Shown: positions 36,771 to 45,640 of the stretch, in pieces
Numbering within the stretch: position 1 is the stretch's first letter
Layout: each line of letters opens with the position of its first letter
Source: [Bacillus] selenitireducens MLS10
GTDB taxonomy: Bacteria; Bacillota; Bacilli; Bacillales; Salisediminibacteriaceae
NCBI RefSeq assembly: GCF_000093085.1
Contig: NC_014219.1
Coordinates: 2,100,384-2,164,383, forward strand
Direction: 5' to 3'
Length of the DNA: 64,000 bases
Made by a program: the position numbers and the translations under genes
Notes under the pieces: model-generated
Seen by the model: only the letters and a program-made list of their open reading frames with translations
What the model was told of the DNA's origin: nothing
Databases searched by the model: none

Positions 36771-37220
36771 TTAATCTGATTGGGATTCAATAAATGTTAC
36801 AGGATCTCCCAGGTGAATCTCGCCGTCGTTTAGAATAACGCCGTATACCCCACCGCGCCACTCTTTATTGAGGGTGTCCTTCAGACCCGGTAAAGCGGCA
36901 TCCATCTGCTCACAGGGCTTCGTCTCTCCATAGATTTGTATGCGGGTATTCCCGATCTCCAGTGTTTTCAGCCTGGAGTCTTTCAGGGAAATGCCACTGA
37001 CGAGAAGATTCGCACGTCGTCTTGATGGATCGAGGTCTCCGTTGAGTTCGGCCATGGCGGCAACCCAGTTCTCTTTTTCGAGAATGGTGACTTGCCGTTT
37101 GCCGCGCTGATCAGCATTCCCCTTCAATCCTGAGTTTGCATATGCAGTGACATGGGCCGCTTCATCCATAGGCCCTTGCTTCATTCGTTTGATCCAAATT
37201 TGTTCAACAGTTCCAGCCAT
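36771..37220 (-). CDS. MOSC-domain protein
   Basis: This 149-residue protein has the MOSC beta-barrel pattern (GLKGNADQRGKRQVTILE, ARRRANLLVSG-like SRRRANLLVSGISL, and GETKPCEQMD with the conserved cysteine). MOSC domains bind molybdenum cofactor or carry sulfur from a cysteine, as in YiiM and the C-terminus of Moco sulfurase. CAGGAGG lies 6 bases before the ATG at 37220. It fits the presence of moaA elsewhere in the window. It probably shares a transcript with the retropepsin-like gene 15 bases downstream. Confidence 0.85.
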   Translation of the reverse strand: MAGTVEQIWIKRMKQGPMDEAAHVTAYANSGLKGNADQRGKRQVTILEKENWVAAMAELNGDLDPSRRRANLLVSGISLKDSRLKTLEIGNTRIQIYGETKPCEQMDAALPGLKDTLNKEWRGGVYGVILNDGEIHLGDPVTFIESQSD

Positions 37221-37345
37221 GTATATCCTCCTGTTTGAAATCATTGCACAATAGTTACCATTCATCATAAAATAGATCAACAGGAATAACAAGCGTATTG
37301 TAAATTTAGCGATTCCTGAAGTGATGGATAGAGGAGGTCAGGCAT

Positions 37346-37381
37346 ATGATCCGGTTAAGTAATGATGCCGACGATCAATGA
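37346..37381 (+). CDS. 11-residue leader peptide overlapping the phosphoesterase start
   Basis: GAGGAGG lies 8 bases before an ATG that opens the frame MIRLSNDADDQ. Its stop overlaps the ATG of the phosphoesterase gene (ATGA). The phosphoesterase itself has no ribosome-binding site of its own, so ribosomes probably reach it by finishing this short frame. It is likely a translational coupler and not a functional peptide. Confidence 0.5.
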   Translation: MIRLSNDADDQ

Positions 37382-38505
37382 AAACGGTAAAAGTGGTACT
37401 TTCAATCACCTTATTTTTGATCTTGTATACATCAATACATCTTTATTTTGCCTGGTTGTTCAGTTATGTTATCGAGACAGTAACAGGCGTACAGTCATTC
37501 TGGCTGATAGCCATACTGTTTTTGTTAGCCGGGTATTCGTTTCCATTGGGACAAATGATTAAGCCGTTAAGAGTATTGAAAACCTTCGGTGCCATCTGGT
37601 TTGGTTTTATTCAATTTGCATTTCTGGTCTTCCCTGCTGCTCATGCCATCGTATGGATTGCTTCGAGGACCGGGATCCCCTTCGAACCGCTCGTTTACTC
37701 GGCAGGTGTCTCAGTGTTTTTGCTCTTCATCATTTACGCTGCTGTCGGCTATTATTTTGCAAACTCTCCCGTCATCCGTGATCACAGCATTCGTGTAAAT
37801 AAAGTCTCGACAGAGCTGACAGAAATGAAGGCTGCGGTCATTTCGGACACCCATTTTGGACCATTGGCCGGCAGAGCAGCTGTTGAACGTCTGCTTGAGA
37901 AGCTGACTTCACTGAATCCGGATATCATTTTTATTGTTGGTGATTTTGTCGATGATGAACCGGATTACTTTGTTCAGCATGGTCTTCATCAGCTGTTTAA
38001 AAAGCTGAAAGCCCCTCTTGGTATTTACGGGGTTCTAGGGAATCATGAGTACTATGGAGGAAAGCGCAAGGAAATCACCGAAATGATGGAGAATATCGGG
38101 ATTCATGTCTTACTCGATGATGTCCACACGATTGATGGTAAATTGCAGATTGTCGGCAGGCGGGATAAAACTGATCGAAAGAGACATTCCGTTGAACGGC
38201 TGTTCCAGGATCAGGCCATAAAAGGTGAACTCCCCCTTGTCGTCCTGGATCATCAACCTGTTGAGCTGGAGTCGTTTCCAGAGTATCCGGTTCATATGAG
38301 TCTGTCAGGACATACGCACCGGGGGCAGATTTGGCCGAATCACGTATTTACCCAAAAGCTGTTCCCTCTTGACTGGGGGTATAAGCAGTTTGGACAGGTT
38401 CACAGTTTTGTTTCATCCGGGTACGGCTTTTGGGGGCCACCCCTTCGAATTGGTTCACGCTCAGAAATCCTCTTTATTCAGGTTTCATTTTCCGGGGCTC
38501 CTTAA
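37378..38505 (+). CDS. Membrane-anchored metallophosphoesterase (YaeI/YkuE type)
   Basis: This 375-residue protein has about four N-terminal membrane helices (residues 5-130) and a calcineurin-like domain from about residue 150 with the metal motifs VISDTHFGP, VGDFVDD, GVLGNHEYY, LDHQP and LSGHTHRGQIWP. It hydrolyses phosphate esters, in relatives often of lipid-type substrates, probably at the membrane face. The ATG overlaps the stop of a short leader peptide. The last 32 bases overlap the end of topB on the other strand. Confidence 0.85.
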   Translation: MKTVKVVLSITLFLILYTSIHLYFAWLFSYVIETVTGVQSFWLIAILFLLAGYSFPLGQMIKPLRVLKTFGAIWFGFIQFAFLVFPAAHAIVWIASRTGIPFEPLVYSAGVSVFLLFIIYAAVGYYFANSPVIRDHSIRVNKVSTELTEMKAAVISDTHFGPLAGRAAVERLLEKLTSLNPDIIFIVGDFVDDEPDYFVQHGLHQLFKKLKAPLGIYGVLGNHEYYGGKRKEITEMMENIGIHVLLDDVHTIDGKLQIVGRRDKTDRKRHSVERLFQDQAIKGELPLVVLDHQPVELESFPEYPVHMSLSGHTHRGQIWPNHVFTQKLFPLDWGYKQFGQVHSFVSSGYGFWGPPLRIGSRSEILFIQVSFSGAP

Positions 38506-40663
38506 AATCAAAAATAAACCTTTTTTCTGATTCACTCCAAATCATCGACGCCGCAAAAGATTTACCTTTACTCTGAAAACCACTGATTACAGGAGACTCT
38601 TTCGACTTCAGCATGTTTTTGACGGCTGTTTTTGGGAGAGTCTTTTTCATGATTCGTTTAGACAACGTAAAGGAGCATTTGTTGGACAGGTAGGCCTCGC
38701 ATCCGTAAAATTTTCCTTTATCCATGACCTGAGCCCCGCAGATCGGACAGGGGCCGAGGGGTTCTTTACTCCGGTTTTTGTAAGCATCCCATTTTGACTT
38801 GCGTGCAGGCAGTTTTGCAATATCCTCCGGAGTAAACACCCACTCTGCGCTCAGATGCAGGGATTCATCGATCAGGTTCTGTATAAACGTATGAATCGAT
38901 GCCATGAACTCGTCTTTTGATTTCTTCCCATTGCCGATTGAAGACAATGCCTGTTCCCATCTGGCCGTGATCGCATGAGAAGCCAAAGGAGATGAGCCCA
39001 ATGCGGTAATAAGAAGTTTGCCTTTGTCCGTAGGGAATACGGTGTTTTTTGTAATGGTGATATAGTTTCGTTGCTGGAGGACTGCGATGATGTTTGCCCG
39101 GGTCGCTTCAGTTCCAAGTCCTTCCGTCTCGTGCAGGATTCCGGTTAATTCACGGTCATCCACATGTTTTCCTGCTGTTTTCATCAGTGTAATCAGTTCA
39201 CCCTCTGTATAGCGTTTGGGTGGTTTTGTTTCACTCTCTTTCACTTCAAAAGAATCGCCGGTCACAGCATCTCCCTTATCAACATTCGGAAGCCATTGTT
39301 CCTGGGAATTCGCCTTCGGAAAAGGAATCACATCTCTCCAGCCTGGGGAAATCACACTCTTTCCCTTTGATTTGAACTCAGCCCGCTCATCAACGATGGT
39401 GTCAATTTCCGTATAGCTCATCATCAGGGGCGGGTAATGGGCTGCTATGAGGCTGTTTACGATCACTTCATAGATTTTTTGCTCATCAGCGCTCAGTTTA
39501 CTGAAAGATGGAACCTGTTCAGTCGGGATAATCGCGTAATGATCCCGCACTTTCTTTTCATTGACGTAACGGTTTCGATTCTGAAGTGATGAAAAGGGAA
39601 GCGGGAAGTGAGCTGAGAATGGCTCTTTTTTTTCAAGTTTTTTTAATATTCCTGGAAACTGGCGTTCCTCCTGTGTGGTGATAAACGTGGAATCCGTTCT
39701 GGGATATGAGATATACCCTTTTACATACAGCTTTTGAGCAATCTCCAAGGTGTGCTTTGGTGAAAATGTATACCGCTTGTTCATTGCTGCCTGCAGAGAC
39801 GACAGGTTAAAAAAGGATGGAGCGGGAATGGCCTTTTGTTTGACCCGCTGATCGAGGATCCGTGCAGGTCTGTTTGTACAAAATGCCTGAATGCGTTCAG
39901 CCATCACGCTGTTTAAAAGCCGGCTGTCGCCGTCTTTATGCCAAACAGCCCCGTAGGAGCCCTGCTCATGCGAAAACGTGGCATGCACTTCCCAAAACGG
40001 TTTTGAGACAAACTCATCTATCTCATTTTCCCTTTTGACAATCAGCGCAAGTGTTGGCGTCTGAACACGCCCGGTAGAATAGACATCATTGATCCCGTGT
40101 TTTTTGAACTGCAATGTATAGGCTCTTGAAGCATTGATCCCAACGAGCCAGTCAGCAAATGAACGGCTCAATGCTTCATCATACAGGTGATCTGTATCAA
40201 TGCTGTCAAGCAATGCACTGAACCCTTCTTTTACGGCATCAGGTGTCAAAGACGAAATCCAGAGTCGTTTGACCGGCTTTTGATTCCTGGCCTGATGAAG
40301 GATCATACGGATGATGGCTTCCCCTTCCCGCTCCGCATCACCGGCATGAATGATCCCGGTGATATCCTGATCATGAATAAAGGACTTAATCGTTTGAAAA
40401 GCTTTCCCTTTCCCTTTTATCACCTGGAAGCGGAACTCCTCAGGCAGGATGGGGAGTGTGTCCATCGACCATGTTTTCCACTCAGAACGATAGTGCTCAG
40501 GTGGGACAAGTTCACAAAGATGCCCTACAGCCCATGTTACTACAGCCCCTTCAGGAAAATGTGAACAGGCTGGAATGGTAATGAAATTTTTCTTTTTTTG
40601 AGGGTTAAACGGGGCGGCGAGTTTTGCCCCCTGATCCGGCTTTTCGGCGATGATTAACTGCAT
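38474..40663 (-). CDS. topB: DNA topoisomerase III
   Basis: This 729-residue type IA topoisomerase relaxes and decatenates DNA. It starts MQLIIAEKPDQGAKLA and has the Toprim acidic site HAGDAEREGE, the active-site tyrosine in YISYPRTDSTF, GLGTEATRANI and a C-terminal zinc-ribbon-like segment (CPICG...YGCEAYLSNKCSF). Length is normal for Bacillus TopB. The ATG at 40663 is 8 bases after AGGAG; the ATG at 40672 would be only 3 bases away from it. A LexA-like half-conserved sequence overlaps its promoter region but was not accepted. Confidence 0.93.
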   Translation of the reverse strand: MQLIIAEKPDQGAKLAAPFNPQKKKNFITIPACSHFPEGAVVTWAVGHLCELVPPEHYRSEWKTWSMDTLPILPEEFRFQVIKGKGKAFQTIKSFIHDQDITGIIHAGDAEREGEAIIRMILHQARNQKPVKRLWISSLTPDAVKEGFSALLDSIDTDHLYDEALSRSFADWLVGINASRAYTLQFKKHGINDVYSTGRVQTPTLALIVKRENEIDEFVSKPFWEVHATFSHEQGSYGAVWHKDGDSRLLNSVMAERIQAFCTNRPARILDQRVKQKAIPAPSFFNLSSLQAAMNKRYTFSPKHTLEIAQKLYVKGYISYPRTDSTFITTQEERQFPGILKKLEKKEPFSAHFPLPFSSLQNRNRYVNEKKVRDHYAIIPTEQVPSFSKLSADEQKIYEVIVNSLIAAHYPPLMMSYTEIDTIVDERAEFKSKGKSVISPGWRDVIPFPKANSQEQWLPNVDKGDAVTGDSFEVKESETKPPKRYTEGELITLMKTAGKHVDDRELTGILHETEGLGTEATRANIIAVLQQRNYITITKNTVFPTDKGKLLITALGSSPLASHAITARWEQALSSIGNGKKSKDEFMASIHTFIQNLIDESLHLSAEWVFTPEDIAKLPARKSKWDAYKNRSKEPLGPCPICGAQVMDKGKFYGCEAYLSNKCSFTLSKRIMKKTLPKTAVKNMLKSKESPVISGFQSKGKSFAASMIWSESEKRFIFDFKEPRKMKPE

Positions 40664-40768
40664 GTCATTCACTCCTGACAGAGAAACTGATGTTTCGGGA
40701 ACGTTTGTTTTAGTATACCATAAGTGAAGAGGACACTTCTAATCCAGGTTCGAAAGTGTAAGTGATTT

Positions 40769-40803
40769 AAAAGAAAAGGATCTGGCGGCAATCCGTCAGA
40801 TCC
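40769..40803 (-). terminator. Intrinsic terminator of cvfB
   Basis: GGATCTGGCGG and CCGTCAGATCC pair over 11 positions with one G-T. On the minus strand TTTTCTTTT follows. Confidence 0.8.
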
Positions 40804-40809
40804 AGAGCA

Positions 40810-41685
40810 TTATTCTTCTTCATCAATCAGGAAAGTGAAACCATCTTCCTGTTTGACTTTCTTTTCTTTCAAAAGTTTGCCCATCGCCCGTTTAAATGCG
40901 GCTTTGCTGAGTCCAAGCGTCGATTTGATCAAATCGGGCGGCGACTGATCCGTCAGCGGCATTTTCCCTTTGCGCTTCTTCAGATGAGTCACAATGGCAT
41001 CCGCATCCGCTGATTGCCTCTCCGTCACGATCGGCAGCAGACTCAGTTTGATACTCCCATCCTCTTCAATGTCGATCACCCTTCCGGTGACCGTCTGGCC
41101 GAGTCTCAGCGGTTTGGGTGACAACTCATGCTGGATAAAACCTCTGTAGCCTTCATCTGTCACAAACAAAGTGGATTCTTCGAGGAAGCGATAGACGTTC
41201 CCTGTCACTTCCTGTTGCTTCAGAGAAGTCGGAGCCGAAAGACGCTCACTTTGTACCGTATCCTCTCTCACCGGTTTTGCAACGAGGCGCTCGTGCCGGT
41301 CATGGCTCAGGATCACGTAGAGCATATCCTTTGCGTGAGGCCATAAAGACCGTTCTTCAGGGAGTTCATCTTTCGAGACTAGAACATCTTTCTTTAATCC
41401 GATGTGCACAAAGACGCCAGCTCTCGGATGCACATGGGTCACTTCTGCCCATCCGTACTGATCCATCGTGATCTCAGGGATCTTCATGGTCGCTTCCATG
41501 TCCCCGGCTTTATTCTCATAAAGAAAGACGGTAATCGGTTCTCCCCGCTTAATCGTCCCCTTTGTTTCATCTTTATGAATCAGGATCTTCATGCCTTCTT
41601 TACGAAGAACATACCCCGTTTCAATCCCTTTTTCCACCAGGCACTCGGTAATGATCCCCGGCAGTACTGTTTTCTGTTCACGCAT
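40810..41685 (-). CDS. cvfB: S1 RNA-binding protein CvfB (YitL)
   Basis: This 291-residue protein has repeated S1-type beta-barrel domains (for example GWAEVTHVHPRAGVFVHIGL and RLGQTVTGRVIDIEEDGSIKLSL) and a C-terminal winged-helix segment (DLIKSTLGLSKAAFKRAMGK). This is the CvfB layout: three S1-like domains plus a winged helix. CvfB binds RNA and affects virulence gene expression in Staphylococcus; in soil bacilli its role is unclear. AAAGGGGA lies 9 bases before the ATG. It is monocistronic. Confidence 0.92.
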   Translation of the reverse strand: MREQKTVLPGIITECLVEKGIETGYVLRKEGMKILIHKDETKGTIKRGEPITVFLYENKAGDMEATMKIPEITMDQYGWAEVTHVHPRAGVFVHIGLKKDVLVSKDELPEERSLWPHAKDMLYVILSHDRHERLVAKPVREDTVQSERLSAPTSLKQQEVTGNVYRFLEESTLFVTDEGYRGFIQHELSPKPLRLGQTVTGRVIDIEEDGSIKLSLLPIVTERQSADADAIVTHLKKRKGKMPLTDQSPPDLIKSTLGLSKAAFKRAMGKLLKEKKVKQEDGFTFLIDEEE

Positions 41686-41737
41686 GTTTTGCTGTCCCCT
41701 TTATGGTCTGATGCAGTTGATTATACACTTATACGCC

Positions 41738-41766
41738 CAAAAGAAAAAGGACGCATTTGCGTCCTT
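41738..41766 (-). terminator. Intrinsic terminator of ilvA
   Basis: AAGGACGCA and TGCGTCCTT form a 9-bp stem. On the minus strand TTTCTTTTG follows. Confidence 0.8.
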
Positions 41767-41782
41767 GATCAGATATGTTTAT

Positions 41783-43045
41783 TTAAATCAGCAGATTAAA
41801 CAGCTTCTGGTCTTTGTTGATTTCGATATAACTGAACCCGTGTTTTTCCATTCGATGGACGAGGGGATGATAGTCTTCTTTATACTTCAACTCAATCCCG
41901 ACGAGAACCGGTCCTTTGTCACGATCATTTTTCTTCGTGTATTCGAACCGTGTGATGTCATCATTTTCACCGAGGACATTCGTGAGAAACTGTCTGAGTG
42001 CGCCGGCGCGTTGCGGGAAGTCAACGATAAAGTAGTGTTTGTATCCATCGTAAATCAGGGAACGTTCTTTAATTTCCTGCATACGGTCAATGTCATTATT
42101 CCCGCCGCTCACGATACAGACAACGGTCTTCCCTTTGATCTCGTGGCGTCGGTGTTCGAGGGCGGATACGGCGAGCGCTCCTGCCGGCTCCGCGACAATG
42201 GCCTGCTCATTATAAAGACTGAGAATCGTGGAGCAGACTTCCCCCTCATCAACGAGAACGATGTCATCAACAACACGCTGGGCAATCTGAAAGGTGATTT
42301 CACCGACGGATTTCACGGAAGCGCCATCGACAAATTTATTGATCTCCTCAAGTTTTTGTACGGAGCCTGCTTCAAAGGAGGTCTTCATACTCGGGGCGCC
42401 GGAAGGTTCAACTCCGACCACTTTCGTGTCAGGGCTGATGTTTTTAATATAGGAACCGACACCTGAGATCAGTCCGCCACCCCCGACACTCATAAAGACG
42501 TGGGAAACCGGTTCATCCATCCCCTCGAGGATTTCCATGCCGACGGTCCCCTGACCTGCAATGGTACGAAGGTCGTCAAAGGGATGGATAAAGGTCATCT
42601 CGTGTTCATTACAGACCTTCATCGCAGCTTCAAAGGCGTCATCGAACGTATCTCCGTGCAGGATGACTTCCACATAAGGTTCACCGAAGAATTCAACCCT
42701 GGATACTTTTTGTCTTGGCGTCGTCGTCGGCATAAAAATCTTTCCCCGAACGCCGAGCGCTTTGCACGCATAAGCCACACCTTGTGCATGGTTACCTGCA
42801 CTCGCACAGACGACCCCCTGCTGGAGTTCCTGATCAGACAGGGACATCATAAAGTGATAGGCACCGCGAAGTTTAAACGAGCGGACAACCTGCAGGTCCT
42901 CCCGTTTCAAGTATATATTGGCCTCGTACTTTTCCGAAAGGATCGGATCGCGCTGGAGAGGCGTGTTGACGACAACGTCTTTTAAATTCTGATGAGCGAT
43001 CAGAATGTCTCTTACCGGTAATGCGTCAGTCAGTGTTTTACTCAT
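41783..43045 (-). CDS. ilvA: Threonine ammonia-lyase (threonine dehydratase)
   Basis: This 420-residue PLP enzyme converts threonine to 2-oxobutyrate, the first step of isoleucine synthesis. The PLP lysine is in VVRSFKLRGAY, with the SAGNHAQGVAYAC phosphate-site loop and the glycine-rich SVGGGGLISGVG. Residues about 335-420 form a single regulatory ACT-like domain, as in the Bacillus-type enzyme, so isoleucine feedback is likely. The ATG at 43045 lies 8 bases after AAAGGA; the ATG two codons upstream is too close. It stands alone, away from the ilv-leu operon, and has no T-box leader. Confidence 0.93.
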   Translation of the reverse strand: MSKTLTDALPVRDILIAHQNLKDVVVNTPLQRDPILSEKYEANIYLKREDLQVVRSFKLRGAYHFMMSLSDQELQQGVVCASAGNHAQGVAYACKALGVRGKIFMPTTTPRQKVSRVEFFGEPYVEVILHGDTFDDAFEAAMKVCNEHEMTFIHPFDDLRTIAGQGTVGMEILEGMDEPVSHVFMSVGGGGLISGVGSYIKNISPDTKVVGVEPSGAPSMKTSFEAGSVQKLEEINKFVDGASVKSVGEITFQIAQRVVDDIVLVDEGEVCSTILSLYNEQAIVAEPAGALAVSALEHRRHEIKGKTVVCIVSGGNNDIDRMQEIKERSLIYDGYKHYFIVDFPQRAGALRQFLTNVLGENDDITRFEYTKKNDRDKGPVLVGIELKYKEDYHPLVHRMEKHGFSYIEINKDQKLFNLLI

Positions 43046-43195
43046 CGTCATGTTCCTTTCCTGCTTAGATTCTGAATTTTGAGATTAATCATATCATATC
43101 AGACGTGAGATTGGAAAGACAATCGTTAAATAAAGTCCATTGGTTGTGATAAACTGAATGAGTACCAAGAAATGAAGACTGGAGTGATTAATCAA

Positions 43196-43852
43196 ATGGT
43201 AAAATGGGCTTTTATCTCAGACTTTGACGGCACCATTTCAAAAAAGGATTTTTACTGGATTATTATTGAAACTTACTATCCTGAAGGTGAAGAGCTGTTT
43301 CATAAATGGAAAGCGGGCGAAATGAAAGACATTGAGTTCCTCAAAACCGTATTCTCATCCATTCATCAGGAAGAAGCGGTGATACAAGACGACATCGATT
43401 TGATCCCGCTTGATAACAGCGTCATCCCTTTTATTCACAAAGTGTATGAAAAAGGCGGGGATTTTAAAATACTGAGCGCCGGAACCGATTATTACATCCG
43501 TTACCTTCTGAACAGACGAAACTTTCCGGATGTGGAAGTGATTTCGAATCCGGGCTATTATCAGGATCGGAATATTCATTTGGACATTGATCCGGCCGGT
43601 CCGTTTTATTCTGAGCGATACGGCATTGATAAGCAGAAAGTGATGCAGCATCTCCGGGAAACGTATGATTACCTGTTTTACTATGGTGACAGTGAACCCG
43701 ACTCTCATCCTGCGAAAGAAGCGGATCAGATGTTTGCGAGAGATGCGCTTATCGATATCCTTAAAGAGCAGCATACACCATTCAGAGCCGTTGAATCCTT
43801 CAGTGACATCGAACGGATTCTCGATGAAGAAGGGTGGCCCGAATCCACATGA
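43196..43852 (+). CDS. HAD-IB phosphatase (MtnX-like)
   Basis: This 218-residue protein has HAD motif I ISDFDGTISKKDFYW, motif II ILSAGTDYY, a lysine in GIDKQKV and motif IV FYYGDSEPDSHPA. It is closest in pattern to MtnX, the phosphatase of methionine salvage, but no other salvage genes are nearby. GGAGTG lies 9 bases before the ATG at 43196. Its stop overlaps the start of the next gene (ATGA). Because the next gene is a polyol-phosphate dehydrogenase, the substrate may instead be its product or a related phosphate; this is inference. Confidence 0.8.
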   Translation: MVKWAFISDFDGTISKKDFYWIIIETYYPEGEELFHKWKAGEMKDIEFLKTVFSSIHQEEAVIQDDIDLIPLDNSVIPFIHKVYEKGGDFKILSAGTDYYIRYLLNRRNFPDVEVISNPGYYQDRNIHLDIDPAGPFYSERYGIDKQKVMQHLRETYDYLFYYGDSEPDSHPAKEADQMFARDALIDILKEQHTPFRAVESFSDIERILDEEGWPEST

Positions 43853-44913
43853 GTCATTCCGGCATGAGTATTCCTATACCGGATATCCTTGAAATCGGAC
43901 ATGGTACAATGCAAACCTTGTCCGGTCATTGCGTGGAAAATGAGTTCCACAAAGTCGGCGTGCTGTTTGATGCGTTCTCAAAATCATTTCTTGAAGAGAA
44001 GATCTCATCGGATTTGAGTGAACAGGGTATCAGCGTCACCACCGTTGAAATGACAGGCAATGAAGATATCCATGTCCTTATTTCCGAAGCCTTTCGTCTT
44101 GATCGTTTTGACTGTCTGATTGCAGCGGGCGGAGGTGCAGTCATTGATGCGGGCAAATATATGGCTTTTTCAAGGCGTGTCCCCTTTATCAGCATACCGA
44201 CCTCGCCATCGAATGACGGTTTTTCTTCCAGTAACTGCTCTCTGATGGTTGATGGTAAGAAAACAACGGTCCCCGCTGCGATTCCATATGGCGTCATTGC
44301 GGATCTCGATATCATTGAGCATGCACCTCTCCCGATGATTCTTGCCGGTACAGGAGACCTGATGTCCAATATTACCGCCATGCATGACTGGTACTATGAA
44401 GAGAGACAGGGAGCCGCATCCGTCCATGCGTTTGCTGCAATGCTGAGTAAAAAAGGGGTCAACAGTTTTATCCGTACGCCGATGCAGGATATCCGCAATA
44501 CACTTTTTTTAAAAGAGTTAATCAGTTCGATGACAATGGGCGGTATTGCCACGATGATCAGCGGAAACAGTTCACCAATCAGCGGATCGGAACACATGAT
44601 TTCGCATGCTTTGGATCAAACTGCCGAACAACCTCTCATTCACGGCCTTCAAGTCGGCTTGGCAACTTATCTGATGGCGCTTGTCCATGACTACCGCTAT
44701 GAACGAATGCGAAAAGTCTTTCACAGAACCGGTTTTTTTGAGCATATCAAAACCCTTCCCCTAAAGAGATCAGAATGGGAAAGGGCAATTGATCTCGCAC
44801 CGGAAATGAAACCGAAACGCCGGACATATCTTCACGAGGCAGAACATCGCAGACAGGCGAAGCTCTTCCTCCACTCTGATAAAATACTGAACGACTGTTT
44901 TTCAGGCCGGTGA
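43849..44913 (+). CDS. Glycerol-1-phosphate dehydrogenase-like protein (AraM/EgsA family)
   Basis: This 354-residue protein belongs to the iron-type alcohol dehydrogenase superfamily. It has the NAD-binding AAGGGAVIDAGKYMA, SIPTSPSNDGFSS, the metal ligands Asp in AGTGDLMSN and His in GSEHMISHALD and HGLQVG. This pattern fits sn-glycerol-1-phosphate dehydrogenase, which in Bacillus supplies AraM/PcrB lipid synthesis with glycerol-1-phosphate. The start overlaps the phosphatase gene by 4 bases, so the two products are made together. Other family members (dehydroquinate-synthase-like) are less likely. Confidence 0.85.
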   Translation: MSHSGMSIPIPDILEIGHGTMQTLSGHCVENEFHKVGVLFDAFSKSFLEEKISSDLSEQGISVTTVEMTGNEDIHVLISEAFRLDRFDCLIAAGGGAVIDAGKYMAFSRRVPFISIPTSPSNDGFSSSNCSLMVDGKKTTVPAAIPYGVIADLDIIEHAPLPMILAGTGDLMSNITAMHDWYYEERQGAASVHAFAAMLSKKGVNSFIRTPMQDIRNTLFLKELISSMTMGGIATMISGNSSPISGSEHMISHALDQTAEQPLIHGLQVGLATYLMALVHDYRYERMRKVFHRTGFFEHIKTLPLKRSEWERAIDLAPEMKPKRRTYLHEAEHRRQAKLFLHSDKILNDCFSGR

Positions 44914-44938
44914 GTTTTTGTGAGAAGGCATCTGACGG

Positions 44939-45640
44939 TTATCTTGAAAGGGCGCGGTACACATCTTTGAGTGTATGGATGCCCATGCTCTCCATGACGT
45001 TGACAGAATGGATCCATAGCTCAGCTGCGAGCTTTGCATCATGAAGAGCATGGTGCCTGCCTGCCGGTTCGATATTAAAGTACCTGCAACAGGCTTCGAG
45101 TTCGGCAGTGTCTCGCAGATCAGGTTGCAGTTTGGTCAAAAAGATCGTGTCAATAAGACGCCGTTGAAACGTCGCCCGAAAGGAACGCCACAACGCATCC
45201 TGCATAAAGCCCTTTTCGTGGGCAGCATGGTGAGCAATAAACAGATCATCCTCAGCGAAAGCGAAGAAACGGGTTAATACATCAGCTTCAGCCGGGGCAT
45301 TCAGGACATCTTCTTCCTGAATGCCTGTTAAATGCCGGATGGTTTCAGATATGGGTTGATCGTAATAGACAAAGCTGTAAAACGTATCATCCGTGATCTC
45401 ATTGTTTTTGATTTTCACCCCGCCAATCGAGAGAATTCTGTCTTGCTTTTGAGGGAAGAACCCCGTGGTCTCAAGGTCAAACACGGTTCCTGACAGAGCG
45501 CGAAGTGGAATATCAAGGTCCATTTTTTCTTTGGCTGCCTTCTCCGCCTCTTTTATAAATGCCGCACCCGCCGGGTTGTTCTTGTCCCCCCCTTGAACGA
45601 TACCGGACAGTTGTCTGATCAGTTGAGTTACGGGATTCAT
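44939..45640 (-). CDS. DEDDh-type exonuclease, paralogue of the 17498 gene
   Basis: This 233-residue protein has Exo I TVFDLETTGFF and Exo III HHALHDAKLAA. Exo II reads IAHHAAHEKGFM, with glutamate where the related gene has aspartate (PASFDVQFL), so catalysis may be altered. It overlaps the DUF294 gene by 4 bases (ATGA) and is the last gene of the amtB unit. A basic, about 50-residue N-terminal extension matches the layout of its paralogue. The substrate is unknown. Membership in a nitrogen-regulated operon is unusual for an exonuclease. Confidence 0.85.
   Translation of the reverse strand: MNPVTQLIRQLSGIVQGGDKNNPAGAAFIKEAEKAAKEKMDLDIPLRALSGTVFDLETTGFFPQKQDRILSIGGVKIKNNEITDDTFYSFVYYDQPISETIRHLTGIQEEDVLNAPAEADVLTRFFAFAEDDLFIAHHAAHEKGFMQDALWRSFRATFQRRLIDTIFLTKLQPDLRDTAELEACCRYFNIEPAGRHHALHDAKLAAELWIHSVNVMESMGIHTLKDVYRALSR

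Noticed and set aside
40694-40707. LexA-like sequence near the topB promoter
   Set aside because: GGAACGTTTGTTTT keeps GAAC and GTTT but misses the final C and other consensus positions. topB is not a usual SOS gene and no second box is present.
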